A stretch of 64,000 nucleotides of DNA from Algoriphagus hitonicola (GTDB lineage Bacteria; Bacteroidota; Bacteroidia; Cytophagales; Cyclobacteriaceae): contig NZ_FOPC01000009.1 in NCBI RefSeq assembly GCF_900113375.1, positions 62,001 through 126,000 on the forward strand, given 5' to 3'. Position numbers and translations under genes: made by a program. Within the stretch, counting starts at the first letter, position 1; every line of letters starts with the position of its first letter. Shown piece after piece: positions 57,783 through 64,000 of this stretch. The notes below the pieces were generated by a model that worked only from the letters and a program-made list of their open reading frames with translations, did not search any database and was not told the origin of the DNA.

Positions 57783-59555
57783 TTGAGCTTAGAAAAAGAG
57801 AAAGAATCATCTGGAGAAATCGTCGACACCCGTGTCCTGCGACAGCTCTATCGCTATGCGCAGCCTTATAAGGGGAAATTTTATTTATTGATATTCCTGA
57901 CCATTGCTTTAGCTCTACTGGCACCGACACGCCCTTATTTTATCCAAGTGGCGATTGATGATTATGTGGCGATTGGGGACAGTCAGGGGTTGATTCGAAT
58001 GATTTACATTTTGGTGGGACTCATGATTCTACAAGCTGGAGTTCAGTGGGCCCACACCTTTTATTCAGGCTGGATCGGACAGGTGATTATTCGGGATATT
58101 CGAATCAAACTATTCAAACATCTTTTAAAACTCAAGCTGAAGTTTTTTGACAATACGCCCATCGGAAGACTGGTCACGAGAAATATTTCAGATATTGAGA
58201 CATTGGCTGATGTATTCAGTGAAGGGTTGGCGGCAATCATCGGAGATTTACTTCAATTGGTGACCATTTTGGCCGTAATGTTCTATATCGATTGGAAGCT
58301 GACTTTGGTCAGTTTGTGTACCCTTCCGTTGATGATTATTTCGACATACATTTTCAAGGAAAAAATAAAGGTCACTTTTAATGATGTTCGAAACGCGGTC
58401 TCCAACCTCAATTCCTTTCTCCAAGAGCATATCACAGGAATGAATATCGTCCAGATATTTAATCGGGAAGAACGGGAATTTGAAAAATTCAAAGAAATCA
58501 ATCGGGAGCACCGAAGAGCTCACATCCGTTCGGTTCTTTATTATTCCATTTATTTTCCTGTAGCGGAAATCATCCAAGCGATTGGAATCGGTCTGGTCGT
58601 TTGGTACGGAGCAGTTGGCGTATTGGGGATGGAACTCCAAATCGGTGTTTTGATCTCCTTCATCATGTATTTGCAGCTATTTTTTAGACCGATCCGTATG
58701 ATCGCCGATCGATTTAATACGCTTCAGATGGGAGTGGTGAGTTCGTCTCGTATTTTCAAACTTTTGGACAGCAAAGAACACATCGCCAATGAAGGGACTT
58801 TTAAGCCTGAAAAAGTCCAAGGAAATTTATCATTTCGAAATCTCTGGTTTGCTTATGTTGACGAGGACTTTGTCCTGAAAAACATCAATTTTGAAGTTAA
58901 AAGAGGACAAACCATCGCTTTGGTCGGTGCCACAGGAGCTGGTAAATCTTCCATTATTAATCTCCTTTCCCGATTCTATGAGATTGATAAGGGCGCCATC
59001 GAAATCGACGGTACTGATATTCGGGAGTTTGAATTGGATACCTTGAGAAAGCATATCGGAGTGGTCCTCCAGGATGTGTTTTTATTCTCCAATACCATTT
59101 ATTACAATATCACTTTGGGAAATCCAGACATCAGTCGCGAGCAAGTCATGGAAGCTGCAGATATGGTCGGGGCACGAAAATTCATCGAGCGCCTTCCCGG
59201 AGGCCTGGATTATAATGTCATGGAGCGTGGATCTACGCTTTCAGTAGGTCAGCGACAATTAATTTCTTTTGTTCGGGCGATGGTTTACAATCCTGAGATT
59301 ATTATTCTTGACGAGGCTACCTCCTCAGTGGACACCGAAACGGAGGAACTTATTCAAGAGTCGATTGAGAAGATGATGAAGGGCCGAACGTCCATCGTGA
59401 TCGCGCATCGCCTTTCCACCATCCAAAAAGCAGATCAGATCATTGTATTGCACAAAGGAGAAATCGTTGAGCAGGGTACCCACGAAGTTTTATTGGAAAA
59501 AGGCGGATTTTATACCCAGCTGCATCAAATGCAACTCAAGTCCATGGCAATCTAG
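57783..59555 (+). CDS. ABC exporter with fused membrane and ATPase domains (TTG start)
   Basis: A 590-residue half-transporter. Six helices lie in residues about 35-320 and the ATPase contains Walker A VGATGAGKSSII (about residue 380), signature STLSVGQRQLISFVRA, Walker B IIILDEATSSVD and the switch IAHRLSTI. The signature reads LSVGQ, as in the YheI/LmrA-like group, rather than LSGGQ. The start is a TTG at 57783: the truA stop TAG is in frame two codons upstream and the next Met is about 70 residues inside the first helix region. It is probably co-transcribed with truA. Confidence 0.85.
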   Translation: MSLEKEKESSGEIVDTRVLRQLYRYAQPYKGKFYLLIFLTIALALLAPTRPYFIQVAIDDYVAIGDSQGLIRMIYILVGLMILQAGVQWAHTFYSGWIGQVIIRDIRIKLFKHLLKLKLKFFDNTPIGRLVTRNISDIETLADVFSEGLAAIIGDLLQLVTILAVMFYIDWKLTLVSLCTLPLMIISTYIFKEKIKVTFNDVRNAVSNLNSFLQEHITGMNIVQIFNREEREFEKFKEINREHRRAHIRSVLYYSIYFPVAEIIQAIGIGLVVWYGAVGVLGMELQIGVLISFIMYLQLFFRPIRMIADRFNTLQMGVVSSSRIFKLLDSKEHIANEGTFKPEKVQGNLSFRNLWFAYVDEDFVLKNINFEVKRGQTIALVGATGAGKSSIINLLSRFYEIDKGAIEIDGTDIREFELDTLRKHIGVVLQDVFLFSNTIYYNITLGNPDISREQVMEAADMVGARKFIERLPGGLDYNVMERGSTLSVGQRQLISFVRAMVYNPEIIILDEATSSVDTETEELIQESIEKMMKGRTSIVIAHRLSTIQKADQIIVLHKGEIVEQGTHEVLLEKGGFYTQLHQMQLKSMAI

Positions 59556-59601
59556 CCTGGAATTTGCTTTCTATCCCGAGAAAAATTAAACCAACCATAC
59601 C

Positions 59602-60189
59602 GTGAAAAATCTATTATTGGCAATTTTTGCTCTTTTACCTTTTATCAGTTTAGCTCAAGAGCGCGGAGCAGGCGTACGAATCGGAGAACCATTTACCTTG
59701 ACCTACAAGGATTTTATCGATGATTACTTTTCTTATGAAGTGATGATCGGAAGTGGAGGAATCAATGGTGACGGGTATTTTCAGCGGGATTTTGACAGTA
59801 ATCCGCCCTCATCAAATGCTTTTTATGTGGGGCATACTGCTAGAAAAGGCGTTTCGTTTCATGCCAGAATGGCCTATCATGAGGACATCACCGATATGTT
59901 TGAGATTGAGCAAGGCTATCTTTTGGCCTATGGTGGAGTCGGTGCACAGCTACGGACTACCCGGGTAAATTATACTTACACCGAAGGCCAGGTGGGAGGT
60001 GGTATTGAACCCATGCGTGAAGAACGAACAAATGCTGATTTTGGTCCTGAGGCTTTTGTCGGTTCAGAATACTATTTTGATGAACTTCCAATTGCCGTTT
60101 TTGTAGAAATTGGTATGTTTTTAGAACTTCTAGACCGGGTTGGACACATCAAGGGTCAAGGAGGAATTGGTGTCAGATACCTTTTCTAA
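59602..60189 (+). CDS. Exported outer-membrane-type protein of unknown function (GTG start)
   Basis: A 195-residue protein not recognised as a named family. A GTG start gives a clear signal peptide MKNLLLAIFALLPFISLAQ. The mature sequence is rich in Gly, Tyr and alternating hydrophobic strands (GVSFHARMAYHEDI, GYLLAYGGVGAQLRTTRVNYTY, AVFVEIGMFLELLDRVG), ending GIGVRYLF with a terminal Phe, consistent with a small outer membrane barrel. No ATG is better placed. The following gene starts 8 nt later, so the two are co-transcribed. Confidence 0.7.
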   Translation: MKNLLLAIFALLPFISLAQERGAGVRIGEPFTLTYKDFIDDYFSYEVMIGSGGINGDGYFQRDFDSNPPSSNAFYVGHTARKGVSFHARMAYHEDITDMFEIEQGYLLAYGGVGAQLRTTRVNYTYTEGQVGGGIEPMREERTNADFGPEAFVGSEYYFDELPIAVFVEIGMFLELLDRVGHIKGQGGIGVRYLF

Positions 60190-60196
60190 CCTACCG

Positions 60197-60715
60197 ATGA
60201 ATCGAAGACTTCTTATCATTTCCCTAATCCTCATATTCGTAGTAGGAATGGGGTTTTGGCTTTTTGACCAAATGGGAGGTAATAATCCCATTGAAATTTC
60301 TTTAGTCGAAAAAAGACCGGAGCCTTTATCAGGGATTTATTTTGTCGGCGTGCCGGGAGACGAGCGTTTAGCGAAAGCTTTTGAAACGATAGAAGCCCAA
60401 AAAAGCCTTCATCCTGGGACTGCTTTACATACGATTTATGAAATCGAACCTGCGGGCAAGTTGGATACCATGCGGGTATTTATAGGAATTAACGCCCTGA
60501 TTTCTGCGGATTTGATGGAATATAGACAGTTTGAGTCCTCCCGATTTTTGCTCGCTAAGGTCAACGGAAGTAAATGGGTCATGCCAGGCCCCAATACGGT
60601 CAAAGAAAAAATCATAAGTTTTGCAGATTCGGCAAACCTCAAATTATCAGAAATTTACATTGATAAAATCATTTCTGAGCGGGAAGTTCATGTCATTGCG
60701 CTGATCAAGGACTAA
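60197..60715 (+). CDS. Membrane-anchored protein of unknown function
   Basis: A 172-residue protein with an N-terminal membrane anchor or uncleaved signal (about residues 5-25, LLIISLILIFVVGMGFWLF). The remainder is a single alpha/beta domain (GIYFVGVPGDERLAKAFETIEAQ, then GKLDTMRVFIGINALIS and LKLSEIYIDKIISEREVHVIALIKD) with faint resemblance to effector-binding GyrI-like folds, not firm enough to assign. It lies 8 nt after the barrel-like protein, suggesting joint function at the envelope. Confidence 0.6.
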   Translation: MNRRLLIISLILIFVVGMGFWLFDQMGGNNPIEISLVEKRPEPLSGIYFVGVPGDERLAKAFETIEAQKSLHPGTALHTIYEIEPAGKLDTMRVFIGINALISADLMEYRQFESSRFLLAKVNGSKWVMPGPNTVKEKIISFADSANLKLSEIYIDKIISEREVHVIALIKD

Positions 60716-60794
60716 TGCTGTTTTACATTTTTTAACCAACCCTTGGCATTCTTTTAGCGTGGAAGAATTTATTACTTCTTTAAACCCTAAATAT

Positions 60795-61343
60795 ATGAAA
60801 CGACTCAGCGCAGTTTTTGGCTTCTTGGCCTTAGTCCTATTTCAGGCTTGTGAAGGCCCTCCCGGTCCACAAGGCCCTCCCGGATTTGACGGGCAAGACG
60901 GACAGGATGGGGTGAATATCGTTGCTACGACATTTCAAGTAAACTTTGATTTTACTCAAGAGGAAAATTACGAGGCCATATTTGACTGGCCAGAACCCAT
61001 CTTCGAAAGCGATGCGGTCCAGGCTTACATCCTTTGGGAAACTGATGGAAATGACACAGAAATCTGGAGAGCACTTCCGCAAACTGTTTTCTTTGAGGAA
61101 GGACCACTAGTCTATAATTATGATTTCACGGTTTTTGATGTCAGACTTTTTTTAGACGGTGCGATAGATCCAACATTACTTGGACCTGAATGGACAGACA
61201 ATCAGGTTTTTCGAATCGTTGTAATCCCTTCTGATTTCCCAGATGCTCGAATCGATTTGACTAATTACGAAGCCGTGACCAAGTATTTGGGAATCACCGA
61301 AGAAGACTTCAAAAACAATACCTTGCTTCCCAAGAAAAAATAA
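60795..61343 (+). CDS. Lipoprotein with short collagen-like segment
   Basis: A 182-residue lipoprotein with lipobox LFQAC (Cys17). Directly after it come collagen-like Gly-X-Y triplets GPPGPQGPPGFDGQDGQDG, followed by a beta-rich domain (VNFDFTQEENYEAIFDWPEP, then VRLFLDGAID) and a short basic tail. Similar collagen-like lipoproteins occur across Bacteroidota. The ATG at 60795 was preferred over a GTG twelve codons earlier because it starts the lipoprotein signal. Function unknown. A strong terminator follows. Confidence 0.75.
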   Translation: MKRLSAVFGFLALVLFQACEGPPGPQGPPGFDGQDGQDGVNIVATTFQVNFDFTQEENYEAIFDWPEPIFESDAVQAYILWETDGNDTEIWRALPQTVFFEEGPLVYNYDFTVFDVRLFLDGAIDPTLLGPEWTDNQVFRIVVIPSDFPDARIDLTNYEAVTKYLGITEEDFKNNTLLPKKK

Positions 61344-61365
61344 TCGCTAAACCAACTTAACTATC

Positions 61366-61401
61366 AACAGGATTGACGCTTTGCGACGATCCTGTTTTTT
61401 T
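61366..61401 (+). terminator. Terminator after the collagen-like lipoprotein gene
   Basis: Outer stem AACAGGAT (61366-61373) with ATCCTGTT (61389-61396), an inner CGC-GCG pair, and a T-run to 61401. Confidence 0.8.
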
Positions 61402-61440
61402 AATTGCTCTCCTTTTCACCTCCAAATATTATTTGCTTCC

Positions 61441-61448
61441 TATCTTTG
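61441..61448 (+). promoter_or_regulatory. -7 promoter box of hemE
   Basis: TATCTTTG matches TAnnTTTG exactly and is only 4 nt from the hemE ATG at 61453, implying a leaderless or nearly leaderless mRNA. No -33 TTG at 19-20 nt was found. Confidence 0.5.
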
Positions 61449-61452
61449 CAGC

Positions 61453-62475
61453 ATGCAACTCCAAAACGATCTGCTGCTTCGTGCAGCCAAAGGTGAAAAA
61501 GTAGAGCGCACGCCAGTTTGGCTGATGCGGCAAGCCGGACGTATCCTTCCTGAATACCGTGCAGTAAGAGAATCAGTTTCGGGTTTTATAGAGCTCGCAC
61601 AAACTCCAGAACTGGCTGCTGAGGTTACTATTCAGCCGGTAGATTTACTCGGAGTAGATGCAGCGATCATTTTTTCGGATATTCTGGTGATTCCTGAGGC
61701 GATGGGGTTGCCTTATGAAATGGTTGAAAAACGTGGACCTTGGTTTCCCCAGACTGTTCAATCGGAATCAGACCTTAAAAAATTACGGATCGCTGATGGA
61801 GCCAACGACCTTTCCTATGTGATCAAAGCGATCGAAATCACCAAAAAAGAATTGGCCGGGCGAGTTCCGTTGATCGGATTTGCGGGAGCGCCATGGACCA
61901 TTTTTGCCTATATGATCGAAGGAAGCGGAAGTAAGACTTTTTCCAAAGCTCGTGCAATGCTCTACACCCAACCCGATTTTTCGCATCGCTTGTTGCAGAT
62001 GATCACCGATTCCACCATCAATTACCTGAAAGCTCAAATCCAAGCCGGAGCGGATTTGGTCCAGATTTTTGACAGCTGGGCTGGAATTTTGGGTCCAAAG
62101 CAATACCATGAATTTTCATTGAAATACATCGCTCAAATCTGTGATGCCATCGATGAGGTCCCTAAAACTGTTTTTGCAAAAGGAGCATTTTTTGCGCGGG
62201 AGGAAATGGCAAAATTAACCTGTGAAACCATCGGTCTGGACTGGAATATGGGAATCGCCGAATCCCGAAAATTAATTGGGACAGAGAAAACGCTTCAAGG
62301 AAATCTCGATCCTGCGGCGCTTTATGGCAATCCGGATCAAGTCAGAAAAGCTACCCAGGAAATGATGGAACAATTCAAAGGCTCACGGCACATTGCTAAT
62401 CTGGGCCATGGTGTCTATCCCGACATTGATCCTGAGATGGTCAAAATCTTTATCCAAACGGTCAAAGAGTTTTAA
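61453..62475 (+). CDS. hemE: Uroporphyrinogen decarboxylase
   Basis: Removes four carboxyl groups from uroporphyrinogen III to make coproporphyrinogen III. The 340-residue enzyme starts [15 protein letters not shown] and has [16 protein letters not shown] with substrate-binding Arg26 and Arg30, the catalytic Asp in [14 protein letters not shown], and [25 protein letters not shown] near the end is conserved. The ATG at 61453 is preferred over a TTG 24 codons upstream, which lies in the terminator region. It stands alone on its strand. Confidence 0.96.
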   Translation: MQLQNDLLLRAAKGEKVERTPVWLMRQAGRILPEYRAVRESVSGFIELAQTPELAAEVTIQPVDLLGVDAAIIFSDILVIPEAMGLPYEMVEKRGPWFPQTVQSESDLKKLRIADGANDLSYVIKAIEITKKELAGRVPLIGFAGAPWTIFAYMIEGSGSKTFSKARAMLYTQPDFSHRLLQMITDSTINYLKAQIQAGADLVQIFDSWAGILGPKQYHEFSLKYIAQICDAIDEVPKTVFAKGAFFAREEMAKLTCETIGLDWNMGIAESRKLIGTEKTLQGNLDPAALYGNPDQVRKATQEMMEQFKGSRHIANLGHGVYPDIDPEMVKIFIQTVKEF

Positions 62476-62529
62476 ATTCGGACCACCGAAAAACCCGAAC
62501 TTGGTTTGAAAAACTTATCGGTTTTGATC

Positions 62530-63339
62530 CTATCCAATAAGTTGGATCTTATCCCCGACTTTGATTTCTCCGGCTTCCAAAGCCACGGCATTTTGCCCGA
62601 AAAGCACTTTGTTATTATTGGTTCTGTAGGTCGCCAAAGTTCTCAAGGGCTCTTTGCCTAATTCTGCCGTTTGCTGATCCACTGTGGTCATCACGCATCG
62701 TGCGCAGGGCTTTACGACTTGGAAGTTCAAGTTTCCGATTTTCAATTTCCGCATAGAATCCTCCAGGTAAGGGGTCCCTCCCGAAAAGACAATATTGGGG
62801 CGAAAACGATCCATTTTTACGGGGATATCCAGTCTCGAATTAAGATCATCCAAAGACGACTGACCGATGACCAAGTAAGGCATCCCATCTGCAAAACTGA
62901 CAGTTTCGCCATTTACTGCATATTTTGGACTCACAGGACGATGTGATTGTTCAGTCATTTTGACTAGGATTACATCGAAACCCAAGCTATCGGAAAACCA
63001 TCGATCATAGTCCGAGCCGACTTTTTTCGCCTCCATCTGATCATCCCAAACGGTCACCAAGATCGACTCCTCTGTACATTCATCAAAAGGAATAAAAATT
63101 TGACTTTTCGGATCATTCTTTTGAAATACAGAAAGTCCATCTGCCTTGATTTCTACCTGAAGCAAAGCCATCTTGTGAATTTTGCGTTGGGATACAAACA
63201 TCCTATCAGGAGTGACCAACATCCATCTCCGATCATAGCGAAAGCCTCTTTCTCTGACTTCCGCGGATTCCACTCGGATCCCTCCGAGCGATTTGATCGG
63301 ATAAATAAAAATATCTTGTACCTCTAATTTTTCACTCAT
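62530..63339 (-). CDS. MOSC-domain protein
   Basis: A 269-residue protein with an N-terminal MOSC beta-barrel domain (IFIYPIKSLGGIRVESAEV and GFRYDRRWMLVTP) and a C-terminal MOSC domain containing PCARCVMTTVDQQTAE, whose Cys can bind molybdenum cofactor. It resembles the YcbX/mARC group, which reduces N-hydroxylated compounds or S-oxides when paired with an electron donor. No ferredoxin domain is fused, so a separate donor would be needed. Start at 63339 gives the normal MSEKLEVQDIFIYP N-terminus. Confidence 0.88.
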   Translation of the reverse strand: MSEKLEVQDIFIYPIKSLGGIRVESAEVRERGFRYDRRWMLVTPDRMFVSQRKIHKMALLQVEIKADGLSVFQKNDPKSQIFIPFDECTEESILVTVWDDQMEAKKVGSDYDRWFSDSLGFDVILVKMTEQSHRPVSPKYAVNGETVSFADGMPYLVIGQSSLDDLNSRLDIPVKMDRFRPNIVFSGGTPYLEDSMRKLKIGNLNFQVVKPCARCVMTTVDQQTAELGKEPLRTLATYRTNNNKVLFGQNAVALEAGEIKVGDKIQLIG

Positions 63340-63492
63340 TTCATTTCTATTATCAAGTGTTGATCATTCGTTTTTCTGGCTTACCTGAATTACCCAGAGC
63401 CCACCTCGGAGAAAAACCAAATTCGGCTTAATATAAAGTATCTTACATTATGGCTTTGCTGAAAAGCAAAGAAAAATACAGTGGATTTGGGA

Positions 63493-63618
63493 CTACCAAA
63501 AACAAAACGAGCCAAAAAGCCCGGAATTTTCTTCCAAATAGAAAATCAATCCAATCAGAAGTCCTACAGCGAGCCATCGAAGTCGCTCGGCTATTTTGTG
63601 AGTAAAATTCATCTTCAT
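63493..63618 (-). CDS. Possible small membrane protein (41 residues)
   Basis: Starting at the ATG at 63618 (or the next at 63612) this frame encodes 41 residues. A basic amphipathic start (FTHKIAERLRW) is followed by one membrane helix LAVGLLIGLIFYLEE and a short tail ending GSFCFW. The positive-inside pattern and clean helix look protein-like, whereas the overlapping 64-codon plus-strand ORF does not. No ribosome site or promoter box is clear. It may equally be chance. Confidence 0.35.
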   Translation of the reverse strand: MKMNFTHKIAERLRWLAVGLLIGLIFYLEENSGLFGSFCFW

Positions 63619-63790
63619 CTTAGTTTAGAGATGATGTATTCCGGTCAAAAGTTGCATGATCAATCGCTCAATTAAAAAAACTGCCAATTTCACAATTACC
63701 GATTAATTCTTCGTGCCAAAAACAGCGGGATCAACTCAAAAACTGCCAACGATTCTGACAATCTGACACGAAAATTCGGCAATTAAGGGA

Positions 63791-63806
63791 TGGCACAAGC
63801 ATTGAA
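63791..63806 (+). promoter_or_regulatory. Candidate -24/-12 (sigma-54-like) promoter of dnaK
   Basis: TGGCAC-AAGCA-TTGAA aligns with the sigma-54 consensus TGGCAC-N5-TTGCA with one change (A for C at the -12 element). It would start transcription near 63817, giving a 35-nt leader before the ATG at 63852. The repeats CTGACA-AT-CTGACA just upstream could bind an activator. The -12 mismatch keeps confidence modest. Confidence 0.4.
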
Positions 63807-63836
63807 GAAAGGGAAGCATATCGAATTAGCAACTAA

Positions 63837-64000
<164 letters not shown>

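Noticed and set aside
62532..62547. ATCCAA-TAAG-TTGGAT stem as terminator of hemE or the MOSC gene
   Set aside because: It is short, lies at the 3' end of the MOSC coding sequence and has no T-run.
63481..63675. 64-codon plus-strand ORF before dnaK
   Set aside because: No motif, low-complexity start and poor codon pattern; the overlapping minus-strand frame looks more protein-like.

Overview
The window is a stretch of ordinary chromosome from a Bacteroidota bacterium of the order Cytophagales, most likely a Cyclobacteriaceae member such as Algoriphagus; the genus is inference. The supporting signs are a secreted protein with a type B type-9-secretion (gliding-associated) C-terminal domain, a tmRNA tag reading GENSYAMAA, Bacteroidota-style TAnnTTTG promoter boxes, and families largely confined to this phylum (DUF3078, DUF4221, DUF4293, DUF6340, the alternative GlmU). 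There is no rRNA, tRNA, CRISPR array, insertion sequence or prophage.

Layout. 1-1195: start of the succinate dehydrogenase operon (sdhC, then sdhA cut by the window edge). 1505-4728: large secreted gliding-type protein with a DCC-family protein. 4709-6672: SbtA-like bicarbonate transporter divergent from a LysR regulator. 6739-9978: fabD, folK, sppA. 10018-18647: flavin reductase, exo/endonuclease-phosphatase, a VapBC pair, aminopeptidase P, M16 peptidase, O-methyltransferase, an MltD-like LysM protein, DUF3078. 18644-20916: dnaX, split by an A10 tract that looks like a programmed slippage site, divergent from the tmRNA gene. 20971-25104: ybbP-ybbA permease/ATPase divergent from a TesA-like esterase. 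25231-28819: GMC oxidoreductase with its Tat-signal partner, then a DUF6340 lipoprotein. 28835-34938: three tandem propeller lipoproteins and a VPS10/BNR protein. 35011-37672: porin-like protein, orphan receiver, sodium symporter.

37712-44082 is one compact minus-strand operon: GlmU-like, holB, RimB-like protease, rimK, hemC, cyclophilin lipoprotein, SDR. Upstream lies rpmE (L31B). 44643-50221 holds a Wzi-like protein, an MsbA-type exporter, a small membrane protein and comM. 50249-51987 is the only accessory-looking piece: an ORF6N/PLD-like protein overlapping an Mrr-type restriction endonuclease interrupted by an in-frame stop. 52001-64000 returns to housekeeping genes: pfkA, an MBL protein, rhodanese, a trans-sulfuration enzyme, truA, an ABC exporter, small envelope proteins, hemE, a MOSC protein and the start of dnaK.

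The strongest leads are the dnaX slippage site, the broken Mrr gene beside the ORF6N protein, several -7 promoter boxes lying 3-6 nt from start codons (near-leaderless mRNAs), and a GMC dehydrogenase with a ferredoxin-like cysteine cluster and a Tat-targeted partner. No wholly new multi-gene system is convincingly visible.
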